The notes below the pieces were generated by a model that worked only from the letters and a program-made list of their open reading frames with translations, had not been told where the DNA came from and made no database searches. From Hydrogenovibrio sp. 3SP14C1 (GTDB lineage: Bacteria; Pseudomonadota; Gammaproteobacteria; Thiomicrospirales; Thiomicrospiraceae): a stretch of 64,000 nt of DNA. The stretch is from contig NZ_JARTLM010000004.1 of assembly GCF_029625905.1 (NCBI RefSeq), positions 124,001 to 188,000 of the forward strand, in the 5' to 3' direction. This document shows, piece by piece, positions 21,632 to 30,197 of this stretch. Positions within the stretch are counted from its first letter, which is position 1. The number at the start of each line of letters is the position of its first letter. A program made the translations under genes and the position numbers.

Positions 21632-24229
21632 CTAGTTCAATATAAAATATTTAGATTTGCCATCTTTAGATTTGTAACTGAATCCATGAAGCTTTAGTTG
21701 CACATGGATATATTCATTCCGAAGAATGCGGGTCATAGTTGAAGCACTAAAGCTAAGCTCACTAATAAGATCACTTAATAAATAGGTCTGATGGCTTTTT
21801 GCTTTTTCAACTAGTATAGCAATAGCTTCATCAGCCTTCTCATCCTGCTTAGACCTTTTTTTCTTGAGCTGAATACCTAGAGGCTTCCAATCCTTAATGG
21901 ATGCTTGAGGGAACTGTGATTCTACTAGTTCCAATACTTTTTCGCTTTTTTCATCGTCCTTATAAAAGATATAGAATTCCGAAGGCTTACAGTCCGAATT
22001 ATTGGAAGCTATTACTCTAGCTTGAGATCGCATTAATCCTTGAACCATATCATCAGCTAGTTGTGATATTGCAAATTTCTCAATTAATTCATCATCTAGG
22101 TGCCGACTAGTTAGAAGAATAGAATCTAAAGCGGAATTGATTGTTGATACATACTCTATAGGGTTTAAATAATACCAGCCCACTAACATAACCTTATTGC
22201 AATGAGACCAATTATTTCTTCCTACATGGTTTCCCCAATGAGTAAATTCAATGCGCTGATCAGTACATTCCTTCTTCAAGGCTGGAACAAATCCTTTATG
22301 ACCAATAATCAGCATTCTGTCATCTTTATCCGTCAATTCACTTATTGCAAAGGATATATATTGTTTTGCAGTTTCTACCTTTTCTTCATTGGTTTTATTT
22401 TTAAAAAGTGCTGATGCTGACTGATTAAAGTCTTTAGCTTTATGAATAACTAGATTCTCGTATTTTCGGATTTGCGGAGCATCCACGAACCCAACATGAC
22501 CTAAAAATCGATTTGCTAACTGATAGTACTCATTGAACTGAGAAGTTGCATCAAGTACAACACTAAGCCCCAGTTGGTTGACCATATTTGTAGTTGCTAG
22601 GATTGCTTTTTCATAGTTTGTCTTATAGATAAGAAAGTGATTATTCGAAAAGTATTTTAAATTCTCAATCAGCTCTTCAATCTTATTTATTGTCGCCCTC
22701 TTATAAATAGGGTTTTTGATACCTCCTAGATTCTCTATCCCCTTTATCAAGCTTTCTAATTGTTCTTTTAAGATAATTTCAGCAATAATAAATGCCATAG
22801 TTAAAGGCTCCTCATAAACTACTGTTTGCGGGTTTTCATCATCAAGCATTTGCATAAGCTTATCGACCTCGATAGTATTAGCGGTAATGCCCTTTTGTTC
22901 ATCCACTTGATTTATACAATTACCTAATGAAGGATCAAGCTTATCGCAATAATAACTATCTATTTCCCTCATGTAGTCATGGAAATGATGAGCTAGTTCT
23001 GTAAATCCTACTCCTATTACATTTCTGCGTTTCCTCTGCATTTTAATACCTAGAAAATGTAGTGCCTGGCTCACAGAGCCCTTATTTTTTATACCGACAA
23101 TCTTCTTTGGAAACCCTGTTCTTTTGTCTGAAAACTTTAACTTTTCATTCATCAATTCAAAGTCTGCGTCTAAATCTATTCCTAGGTGCTCTTGAATAAC
23201 AATACTTTTATCATCTGAAATAATTAACTCATCTTTATACTTCAAGAACTCTTTAAATTTACGGATAGTATCCATAGCCTCATGAGAACTAATAAAGCTA
23301 GCTAGTTCATCAGAACACCTAAGTGCCTCATCTAAATTATCGAGTAACTGATCAAGTTCTTTATAACTGATTTTATACTGCTCATAGAATGTAAGCTTTT
23401 CATCAATAGCAATAAAATCTCTACTCTTACCTTGATATTGTCGAAAGCTATCAATTTCATCAAAACCATTCATTCTTCTAAACATATTATGAGTGATAAC
23501 AATACACATATGATCTTCTAGCTTAGAAACCTCAACTCTCATTGGTGAATTCTTATTCTTATCAGTTAAAGCGTAATAGCAACGAGCATAATTTTCGTCA
23601 CCTTTAAGCCTATTGATATACTCACAATAACCAATTGCCTCCTCAACCTTTGATACAACTATCACTGAAGAATGCTCAGCAAGCATAGATACATATACTT
23701 GAAGCGAGACTGATTTACCAATACCTGTTTGAGCTGGAAAAACTAAACTACTTATTGATTGGGGTAATTTCTGATTAGGCGAAATAGAGAAGTTGAATAG
23801 CCTACACATGCTTTCAATAAGAGCAGGCATATCCTGAGAGATCAAAACTCCATTTTCTGCTAGCTCTGTTTGCACCTTCGCAGAAAAAGCCTGAGGACAA
23901 ACAGGTACATCAGGCATGGTTGAGGTATTCAACAATGTCTTGTTATTAGGGTGATATAGTGACTCAGGATTATCTTTTATATCAAACCCTTTATAGAGTG
24001 CTAATTCTCCCAATGCTTGAAAGAGTAATTTAGCATCTTTCAATGACAGAGAATCCAAGTCATAGGGATCATCCGCAGGGTCTTTTACTGAAGCATTTTT
24101 AATGAGTGACAAAAGATCACAGTCATACCAAAAGTAGTCCTCTCCATATGGTTCGATACCCAGACGCTCAATGTGCTTTAATCGATAGTACTCATGCTCA
24201 TCCTGAAAATCATCAAAGTCTCTATACAC
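21632..24229 (-). CDS. 865-aa helicase-like protein with C-terminal winged-helix region, element-borne
   Basis: I cannot place this protein in a named family. It has a P-loop, AQTGIGKS (residues 166-173), in a context typical of superfamily 2 helicases. An acidic motif, IAIDEKL with Asp276-Glu277, takes the motif II position, and QGLMRSQAR (730-738) resembles motif VI. The region around 640-690 (MLIIGHKGFVPAL, then HWGNHVGRNNW) fits the second RecA-like lobe. The last 47 residues (SDLISELSFSASTMTRILR onward) look like a winged helix. A replication or DNA-processing role for the element is likely but inferred. Codon use is AT-rich, unlike the host genes. It is convergent with nothing and shares its strand and direction with the integrase 91 bp upstream. 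Confidence 0.8.
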   Translation of the reverse strand: MYRDFDDFQDEHEYYRLKHIERLGIEPYGEDYFWYDCDLLSLIKNASVKDPADDPYDLDSLSLKDAKLLFQALGELALYKGFDIKDNPESLYHPNNKTLLNTSTMPDVPVCPQAFSAKVQTELAENGVLISQDMPALIESMCRLFNFSISPNQKLPQSISSLVFPAQTGIGKSVSLQVYVSMLAEHSSVIVVSKVEEAIGYCEYINRLKGDENYARCYYALTDKNKNSPMRVEVSKLEDHMCIVITHNMFRRMNGFDEIDSFRQYQGKSRDFIAIDEKLTFYEQYKISYKELDQLLDNLDEALRCSDELASFISSHEAMDTIRKFKEFLKYKDELIISDDKSIVIQEHLGIDLDADFELMNEKLKFSDKRTGFPKKIVGIKNKGSVSQALHFLGIKMQRKRRNVIGVGFTELAHHFHDYMREIDSYYCDKLDPSLGNCINQVDEQKGITANTIEVDKLMQMLDDENPQTVVYEEPLTMAFIIAEIILKEQLESLIKGIENLGGIKNPIYKRATINKIEELIENLKYFSNNHFLIYKTNYEKAILATTNMVNQLGLSVVLDATSQFNEYYQLANRFLGHVGFVDAPQIRKYENLVIHKAKDFNQSASALFKNKTNEEKVETAKQYISFAISELTDKDDRMLIIGHKGFVPALKKECTDQRIEFTHWGNHVGRNNWSHCNKVMLVGWYYLNPIEYVSTINSALDSILLTSRHLDDELIEKFAISQLADDMVQGLMRSQARVIASNNSDCKPSEFYIFYKDDEKSEKVLELVESQFPQASIKDWKPLGIQLKKKRSKQDEKADEAIAILVEKAKSHQTYLLSDLISELSFSASTMTRILRNEYIHVQLKLHGFSYKSKDGKSKYFILN

Positions 24230-24320
24230 ACAAATATCCTAGTTAACATTTCAAAGTAAACATCTTAGCTAGGATTGTTTCATTTCTCCATAAATAATAA
24301 AAAAACTTAGATTAATGAAA

Positions 24321-25451
24321 TCATTGATACCTAGCACCCTTTAATCCATCCAAATAATCCGACCATGCCTGCATCATTTCTCTACGCTCCTCAAGCCTCT
24401 GAGACCTATCATAAGCAACTCTAACAGCATCGCCCTTAACATGACCAAGCTGAAGTTCAATCAACTCACCATCAAGCCTCAGTGCTTCTCTAGCAAGGGT
24501 AGAAAAACTAGATCTAAAACCATGAAAAACATGAATGTTTTTATCTATCCCTATAGATCTGAGAGCGAGATTGAGAGTATTCTCACTCAAGGGTCTTTTG
24601 GGTCTTGAACCATTGAATAAGAAGTCTCCATCTGATTGTTGGACTGCTAGTTGAAGAAGTTGAATCATTGAATCAGTCAACGGAATCCAATGCTCTCTTC
24701 CCATCTTGTCTTTGGGAATAATCCATAGCTTGTTTTTGAAATCTAGGTGCTCTGGTTTTGCCATACGGATAGATTCACTTCTCAGGAAAACATATGGAGC
24801 TATTTGCAGACAAAGCTTAACACTTGGCATAAGATGCTCTGTTAGTTCAATACGACAAACTAGATCAGCAAATGCTTCGTGTTCGACAATGGCTGACATA
24901 TGTTTAACGGTTGGCTTCTTCGTGCAACCTTGCAAGGGTTCTGCTGGGTTGGATTCACAGTAGAGGTTTTGAACACCGTATTTGAATATCTGACTGGTGA
25001 TGTTTTGAACTCTTCTCGCTAGTTCAAGATAGCCTCTGGCTTCAAGTTGTTTGAGTATGGGTAGAATGTCCTTTGGACGAATATGACTGAGAACTTGGGC
25101 ACCTAGTTGAGGAAGCAAGTAATTCTCTATTCTGCGTTGAATGATCTGTTTATTTTTTTCACTTGAATAGTCTTTATAATCAAGCCATTCTAGAGCCGTT
25201 TTTTCAAAAGTTATCTCTTGATAGTCTTTTACAATTTTAAACTCATCACGAAGCTCTCTAGCTCTTTCAAGACTAGTTTCTGGGTATGGTCCGAGGGATT
25301 TCATTGTCCAGTTGCCTTCAAAGTTTTTGTAACGGTATCGCCACTTCTTTGAACCTACTGGAGAAACTTCTAAATAAAGTCCATCAGCATCAAGATGACG
25401 TTGTAGTTTTGATGATCTTTTGAATCGATTGATTTTTGAAATGGTTAGCAT
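24321..25451 (-). CDS. int: P4-type tyrosine recombinase (integrase)
   Basis: Site-specific recombinase of 376 aa that presumably inserted the element. Residues 1 to about 75 form the DUF4102-like arm-binding domain (LDADGLYLEVSP and WRYRYK), about 80-170 the core-binding domain, and the rest the catalytic domain. Catalytic residues are visible: Arg224 (FLRSESIR), His310 and Arg313 (HGFR), His337 (LGHV) and the nucleophile Tyr347 (AYDRS). It is complete and appears functional. Its start lies 158 bp from the right tRNA-Ser repeat, with a cluster of TCTACTCAT sites between them, so it is probably self-regulated by arm-site binding. Confidence 0.95.
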   Translation of the reverse strand: MLTISKINRFKRSSKLQRHLDADGLYLEVSPVGSKKWRYRYKNFEGNWTMKSLGPYPETSLERARELRDEFKIVKDYQEITFEKTALEWLDYKDYSSEKNKQIIQRRIENYLLPQLGAQVLSHIRPKDILPILKQLEARGYLELARRVQNITSQIFKYGVQNLYCESNPAEPLQGCTKKPTVKHMSAIVEHEAFADLVCRIELTEHLMPSVKLCLQIAPYVFLRSESIRMAKPEHLDFKNKLWIIPKDKMGREHWIPLTDSMIQLLQLAVQQSDGDFLFNGSRPKRPLSENTLNLALRSIGIDKNIHVFHGFRSSFSTLAREALRLDGELIELQLGHVKGDAVRVAYDRSQRLEERREMMQAWSDYLDGLKGARYQ

Positions 25452-25455
25452 AATG

Positions 25456-25510
25456 TCTACTCATTCTGGGATAGTTTTATACTCAATTCTTACTCATTCG
25501 TATGAGTAGA
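25456..25510. promoter_or_regulatory. Candidate integrase arm-type sites and int operator, right end
   Basis: TCTACTCAT at 25456-25464, a weaker TATACTCAA at 25479-25487, CTTACTCAT at 25489-25497 and inverted ATGAGTAGA at 25502-25510. The last two form the dyad TACTCAT-TCGT-ATGAGTA. They sit immediately upstream of int. Confidence 0.6.
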
Positions 25511-25610
25511 ATCGTCCAGAACCAACTTTTTTTAACAGACAAAAAATTCTGTTTAAAGCTAGTAAACACAGGGCTTAGAAAGATATTTGAAGTTCAGAAA
25601 TTTTAATGGA

Positions 25611-25701
25611 TGGCGGATAGCGAGGGATTCGAACCCTCGATAGGCTATTAACCTATACACGCTTTCCAGGCGTGCTCCTTCAACCGCTCAGACAGCTATC
25701 C
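25611..25701 (-). tRNA. tRNA-Ser (anticodon GGA), right copy
   Basis: Identical in all 91 nt to the left copy, with encoded CCA, GGA anticodon and long variable arm. Its upstream (right) side is chromosomal DNA, so this copy probably keeps the native promoter. Confidence 0.96.
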
Positions 25702-25765
25702 GAAAGAAGTCAGGATTATACCGATTTTTACCGGGGGATTAAAGAAAAACTATCCTTCTTTCTGT

Positions 25766-26347
25766 TTAATAGTGATACTGCACAGAAAGGGTACCACTTT
25801 GCCAAGTTTGATCTGAAGAATTCATTCCATTATCTCGTTGATAACTCAAATAATCCAGATTCAGTGAATAACGCTTAGAAAGATTTACGCCGATACCGCC
25901 GCCAAACACCAAACCACCTTGATAATCTCGCTTTTCAGTGGTGGGTGATGATAGGCGATAATCCATATAACTGTATCCGGTAGAAAGACTCAAATCTAAT
26001 GCTTGAACCGGAGACCACTTAAACTTTAGTAACCCAGTGACTCGATAATCATAGCTAATCTTTGTATCCATTGTCGTGATACGGTTAGATTTGAACTTTG
26101 GGGTATCCAAAGCGGTTGAAAGTCTGAATTCTAAATCTAACCATTGACGATAATGATTTCCTGCAATGACGGTCAACCCTGGAATGACATCCGATTTCAG
26201 ACCCGGTATCGAAACATCATTGTGCTCATACCCTAGACCATAATAACCATGAAAATCATACCCTTCTGGATCAGAAACCATACTTGACGCCATACTGTTA
26301 GCTGAAACCATCAACAACATCCCAAACCATTGCTTATTCATTTTCAT
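25766..26347 (-). CDS. Outer-membrane beta-barrel protein
   Basis: Predicted porin-like or opacity-like barrel of 193 aa. A signal peptide ends near residue 20 (SMASS). The mature part alternates polar and hydrophobic residues with many aromatic residues, strands such as YDYRVTGLLKFKW and GGGIGVNLSKRYSLNLDYL, and a C-terminal aromatic residue (VQYHY), as expected for Bam-dependent assembly. An AGAGGAAAA ribosome site precedes two possible ATGs (26347 and 26341). It follows the tadG-like gene by 61 bp on the same strand, so it may be the last gene of the Tad transcript. Function is otherwise unknown. Confidence 0.8.
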   Translation of the reverse strand: MKMNKQWFGMLLMVSANSMASSMVSDPEGYDFHGYYGLGYEHNDVSIPGLKSDVIPGLTVIAGNHYRQWLDLEFRLSTALDTPKFKSNRITTMDTKISYDYRVTGLLKFKWSPVQALDLSLSTGYSYMDYRLSSPTTEKRDYQGGLVFGGGIGVNLSKRYSLNLDYLSYQRDNGMNSSDQTWQSGTLSVQYHY

Positions 26348-26408
26348 TTTTCCTCTAATTCTCTATTCGTAAAACTCTGTGTTATTTAGATCTTGCTGAA
26401 TTGATGTT

Positions 26409-27722
26409 TTAATTGCCATAACTCTCTGGGCCAAACCAACGCATCTTACGTGAAACACAGCCTGTTTCACCATAAGACTGGGTCCAATCAACAAATGGGC
26501 TGGTCCATAATCGGGTAAACCACTGTATGAATCCACCACGGGCTTCTTTAATGCCCACAAAATCGCGACAACTGTACAGATACTCATTGCTATCGGTCGA
26601 AGAAGCCACCATGTCTAAAAACGCTTTCATGACCGTGGGATAATCCCGCGTGTAATTCAAGTCCCCTGTATAAACCAGACAGTCATCGGTGCCTCCACCA
26701 GAAAACCAGTCCATCATGCTGGAGAACATATTAAAAAAGAACCACCCGCCACTAGGGTGTGCGCAAGTTGCAGAGCGCCCGACATAAAAAGAACCATTGA
26801 CTGAACTACCACTATTAGAACGTAAAGTGTCTGCCGGTGTGATCCAACTGGTAGCGGCTGCATTCCAACTGGCTAGCGGAAAAACATTTACCCCATTATT
26901 GATCTCAATGGGTTTACTGGCTTGCACTCTTTGCCAAGCATTGGAAGATTCATCAGTTGCATTGCCATTTACTTCATTTTGATAGGGTTTTCCGACCCAT
27001 TGCGGTGATAAGTTCACACTGCTATATTTGGCAGACTCAACAATGAAGGGAGGAAACATCGTGAACTTCTTTTTAACGGGCGCATACCCTGTTTCACAAT
27101 AAGATTTTCGTTGGTCAGACCCTATACTTCCCATCAAGCCCGCATCAGCACCTGACTCTTCTAGCAAGCAGCTTTCATAGCGCACATCACAATAGCAAGA
27201 CGCTACATTACCACTCTCTTGAGCATCCGAACTCAAGCCATAGACTGCGGTGCCTTTTGGATGAAAGTTTAACGCTCCCCCTGTGTCTTCAAGTACCACT
27301 TTGATCGCACTGAACACAGGCGGTTCTTCACCCGATGCCGTTGACATTTTAGGGCTCTCGGCATTTTCTGGAAGAGCATTAAAGATATCCGGTTCTCCAT
27401 TACCAGAAGATTTCATGTTTCCAAACGTTAATTTAAAACTAAAGCTACCGCCTGTTGTTAAACCGAGTTGAGAAAGATATTCTTTGACGACATCCTGTGA
27501 GGTTTTGGCAGCCCCTTGTTCGACCATCGTACGCGTAATCGCCAGTTCTGTTCGAAGCGCAATGGGGGCAAGAGACTTAGCGTAATTGGTAAAGTTACGA
27601 TCCTCAATCATCTTATTACCCATTTCCATCACCAAATAAAAGGCACTGAAACTGGCGACCATCGCCATCGCCCCCATTAACGTAATGGACCCCCTTTGTT
27701 TTTCACGAACACCCAACGACAT
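26409..27722 (-). CDS. TadG-like Flp pilus-assembly protein
   Basis: Protein of 437 aa with a short basic N-terminus (REKQRGSITLMG) and one membrane segment at about residues 13-31, then a long extracytoplasmic region. That region is Cys-rich for this genome (CYCDVRYESCLL, ATCAHPSGGW, DDCLVY, GCVSRKMRW) and may hold disulfides. N-terminus, size and position after tadD match TadG-like proteins. The extracellular part is not a recognisable von Willebrand A domain, so the precise subtype is uncertain. It lies 10 bp after tadD. Confidence 0.72.
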   Translation of the reverse strand: MSLGVREKQRGSITLMGAMAMVASFSAFYLVMEMGNKMIEDRNFTNYAKSLAPIALRTELAITRTMVEQGAAKTSQDVVKEYLSQLGLTTGGSFSFKLTFGNMKSSGNGEPDIFNALPENAESPKMSTASGEEPPVFSAIKVVLEDTGGALNFHPKGTAVYGLSSDAQESGNVASCYCDVRYESCLLEESGADAGLMGSIGSDQRKSYCETGYAPVKKKFTMFPPFIVESAKYSSVNLSPQWVGKPYQNEVNGNATDESSNAWQRVQASKPIEINNGVNVFPLASWNAAATSWITPADTLRSNSGSSVNGSFYVGRSATCAHPSGGWFFFNMFSSMMDWFSGGGTDDCLVYTGDLNYTRDYPTVMKAFLDMVASSTDSNEYLYSCRDFVGIKEARGGFIQWFTRLWTSPFVDWTQSYGETGCVSRKMRWFGPESYGN

Positions 27723-27732
27723 ACCTGACTCC

Positions 27733-28362
27733 TTAGTTTGTCTGATCTGTTTGAATTGATTGAATCAATTTCAAATTATTCCGCGCTTTTTCATTCAAAG
27801 GATCTAACTTAAGCGCTCTTAAAAAATAGCTTTGTGCTTTGTCAAAATCCTTTTGTAATAAAGCACTAAACCCCAAGTTATTTAACGCAATCACTGTGAC
27901 GGTCTGAGAACCTGTTCTATCCAGCCAGGCCTGGTAAATTTTATCGGCCTCCACATAGTTTTCGTTCAACAAAGCATATCGAGCATATTTTTGCTCATCC
28001 TGTATGGTTTTATAAGGATTTTTAAGGGTCTGCTGACTTGAAATAAAAGCCATTTCCAAGTTTCCCTGTTTCTCATAATAGGTACTTAATAATCGATAGA
28101 TTCGAATGTCTTCAGGCTTAAATTGCTTCAGTTTTTTCAATAAAGAATAGGCTTTTGCATAATGTTCTTGTTCAATCTTCATTCGTGCAAGATCTAATGC
28201 AAATTCATACTCATCTTCTTCTGTTAAATCCTTGGCCAAAGGCTTCACTTCTTCCATCGGCACAGACGATTTCGGCTTACCTGACAGTTTTTTTGGCTCT
28301 GAAGAGCAGCCACTCAACAAAAACAAAAATGCAGCCATTAGTATCAAATATTTGTTCATCAA
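27733..28362 (-). CDS. tadD: TadD-like TPR lipoprotein
   Basis: Lipoprotein of 209 aa with a signal ending LLSGC (Cys19), followed by TPR repeats over about residues 50-200 (YAKAYSLLKKLKQFKPED, NLGFSALLQKDFDKAQSYFLRALKLDP). It probably helps the Tad secretin and pilus assembly at the outer membrane, as do TadD and PilF-like pilotins; this is family knowledge. The start overlaps the tadC stop (ATGA). It carries CCAGGCCTGG at 27925-27934. Confidence 0.85.
   Translation of the reverse strand: MMNKYLILMAAFLFLLSGCSSEPKKLSGKPKSSVPMEEVKPLAKDLTEEDEYEFALDLARMKIEQEHYAKAYSLLKKLKQFKPEDIRIYRLLSTYYEKQGNLEMAFISSQQTLKNPYKTIQDEQKYARYALLNENYVEADKIYQAWLDRTGSQTVTVIALNNLGFSALLQKDFDKAQSYFLRALKLDPLNEKARNNLKLIQSIQTDQTN
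27925..27934. repeat. Iterated palindrome CCAGGCCTGG, coding copy
   Basis: Exact copy in tadD, read on the minus strand as Gln-Ala-Trp (YQAWLD). It is the only copy within the Tad operon. Confidence 0.9.
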
Positions 28363-29249
28363 AAATTTCTTCCAAGCATCACAATTTGCTCTCCCAGCAT
28401 CAACATAAAATACGGGAGCATTAAAAAGGGTAAAATTACGATTGCCATCTTAGCAGATGCTTTCGCTGCTTTCTCCTCCATCACATTCTCGCGTTTTTTA
28501 TACATTCGCCGGGAAAATTCATTCAGCGCCGTTGAAATCGGGCTCCCCAATTTTTCGTTTTGAATCAGCATTTGCACCAAATCTTGAATGTCTTTTGAAG
28601 GATTACGCAAAGCAAACTGTTTTAACGCTTCATGCCGCGGCACACCGATTTTAATTTGTTCTATCAAAAAATTAAATTCATAACAAATTTCAGGAAACGT
28701 ACTTTCCAGTTCCTTTGAGACACGTTTTATAGCCTCTAAGTAACTGAGTCCGGCACTCATACAAATATTCGCCATATCCAGAAAATCAGGCAACGCAATA
28801 TTCACTTTATTCAATCGGTGATTTCCCCAAAAAATCAAAATACGTTCCGGCAAAAGCAAAAATGCCAGAGGCACCAGAATGGCAGCCAAAGGGCTGATTT
28901 GAAACCAGCTCCACAGCATCAGCATCACAACTAAAGAACTCAACACCAATGCGTATTTGATAAAAAAGTAGGCGCCGAGATGATGCTCTTCTCGAAAGCC
29001 GGCATTCATTAAAAATTGGCGGTTTGCGTTAATCTCTTTTTCATTTTTAGGCCCAATAAAAGCACCCAAGGCACACCAGTGACACGTTTTCTGACGATTC
29101 ACACTGGCTTGATATTGATTGACAAGCCCGACCCGCAGTTTAAGATATTCGATATCTTCTTGTGCTTGCTGGCTTTTTTTAAACGTTTTCACCACCAATA
29201 ACGTGGACGTAAAAAACAAAATCGCGACGGAGAATAACACCCACACCAT
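28359..29249 (-). CDS. tadC: TadC-like inner-membrane platform protein
   Basis: Polytopic protein of 296 aa with a GspF/T2SSF domain. Hydrophobic segments are seen at about residues 1-17, 105-140 and 272-290. The cytoplasmic helical domain between them (FLIEQIKIGVPRHEALKQFA, then MLIQNEKLGSPISTAL) is typical of the family. Together with TadB it forms the inner-membrane base on which the TadA motor works. It abuts tadB (shared base at 29249) and overlaps tadD by 4 bp. Confidence 0.9.
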   Translation of the reverse strand: MVWVLFSVAILFFTSTLLVVKTFKKSQQAQEDIEYLKLRVGLVNQYQASVNRQKTCHWCALGAFIGPKNEKEINANRQFLMNAGFREEHHLGAYFFIKYALVLSSLVVMLMLWSWFQISPLAAILVPLAFLLLPERILIFWGNHRLNKVNIALPDFLDMANICMSAGLSYLEAIKRVSKELESTFPEICYEFNFLIEQIKIGVPRHEALKQFALRNPSKDIQDLVQMLIQNEKLGSPISTALNEFSRRMYKKRENVMEEKAAKASAKMAIVILPFLMLPYFMLMLGEQIVMLGRNF

Positions 29250-30196
29250 TAAAATTTTATCCTTAACATTGATTTCAAAATAAACGCACCGGAAATCATT
29301 AAACCAAGCGAAATAATCAAAATATTCTGCCCCGTGGGATCATTTAAGAAAAAAGCCATCGAATCAGGATCAAAAAAGTACTTATAGCCTAAATATCCTA
29401 GAGGGGCTAGCCCCAAAAAAATCGCGGTAAATCTTGATTCTGCGGTCAACGTTTTTAACTTTGCTTGAAACATTTCACGCCGACGCATCAAGCGGGAAAG
29501 CTCTTCCAAAATCGGTGCCAATTGCCCACCCGTTTCCCGTTGGATAATTAATGTCACGACAAAAAATTGTGCTTCTTGAATTTCAATTCGGGTCTGAAAA
29601 TCACGCAAAATATCTCTCATGCTGATTCCCAATGTTAATTGTCGATTCACTTCTTTCACTTCTTTCCCTAAAGGCGCTCTGAATTCTTCTGCAATCATAC
29701 TCAAGGCACCATCAATCCCATACCCTGATTGAAGTGCACGCACAATTGCATCCAACATCTCAGGAAACTGTTGCCGTAATCGATTTTGTCGCTGTTTCTT
29801 TTTAAACAGAACAAAAAGCATTGGCAGCAACGGCAATATCATGGCAATGAAAGCCGTTTTACTGTCAAGTTGATTAAAGCGGGTGGAGAGTAAATATGCA
29901 CTGAAAAAGAGTAACAAGGACTGCACCGCTAAAAGACGAATCACGATCTTGGTATCCTGTAAGCCCGCTTTTTTGAGCAGAGACGCCGCCCAACGAAGTA
30001 AGGAATCTTTTTGCTGGGTTGCACGGTGTGCCGCTCGGAAATTTTGTTTTTGGCTTGCTTCAATCCCCACACGCTGCATTAAACTTTCCAAGACTTCTTT
30101 CTTATGTCGATTTTCTTTGAGGTAAAACCCCACCGCCAATACAATGAAAGGCATAATAATCGCCAGCATCACAATCAAAAAGCCACCATCCAACAC
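29249..30196 (-). CDS. tadB: TadB-like inner-membrane platform protein
   Basis: T2SSF-domain protein with a leading membrane helix, two helices at about residues 85-125 and two at the C-terminus. Its cytoplasmic domain contains MLDAIVRALQSGYGIDGALSMIAEEF and RETGGQLAPILEELS. I place the start at the GTG at 30196 (315 aa), because GAGG at 30206-30209 lies 9 bases before it. The frame also extends to a TTG at 30217 inside tadA that has no clear ribosome site. It follows tadA with no gap and abuts tadC. Confidence 0.88.
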   Translation of the reverse strand: MLDGGFLIVMLAIIMPFIVLAVGFYLKENRHKKEVLESLMQRVGIEASQKQNFRAAHRATQQKDSLLRWAASLLKKAGLQDTKIVIRLLAVQSLLLFFSAYLLSTRFNQLDSKTAFIAMILPLLPMLFVLFKKKQRQNRLRQQFPEMLDAIVRALQSGYGIDGALSMIAEEFRAPLGKEVKEVNRQLTLGISMRDILRDFQTRIEIQEAQFFVVTLIIQRETGGQLAPILEELSRLMRRREMFQAKLKTLTAESRFTAIFLGLAPLGYLGYKYFFDPDSMAFFLNDPTGQNILIISLGLMISGAFILKSMLRIKF

Positions 30197-30197
30197 G

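Larger units (their letters stand above)
19794..25704. mobile_element. Integrated element in tRNA-Ser(GGA), bounded by 95-bp direct repeats
   Basis: Two perfect 95-bp repeats (19794-19888 and 25610-25704), each containing a complete tRNA-Ser gene, enclose about 5.7 kb. Inside are a P4-type integrase next to the right repeat, an 865-aa helicase-like gene, a lipoprotein gene and 1.1 kb of repeat-rich non-coding DNA. The DNA is visibly more AT-rich than its neighbours. No capsid, relaxase, conjugation or restriction gene was recognised. The host tRNA copy that keeps its own upstream region is the right one, because the tRNA reads leftward. Removing one repeat unit would rejoin the AEC transporter, one tRNA-Ser gene and the outer-membrane barrel gene. 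The element type is unassigned. Confidence 0.88.
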
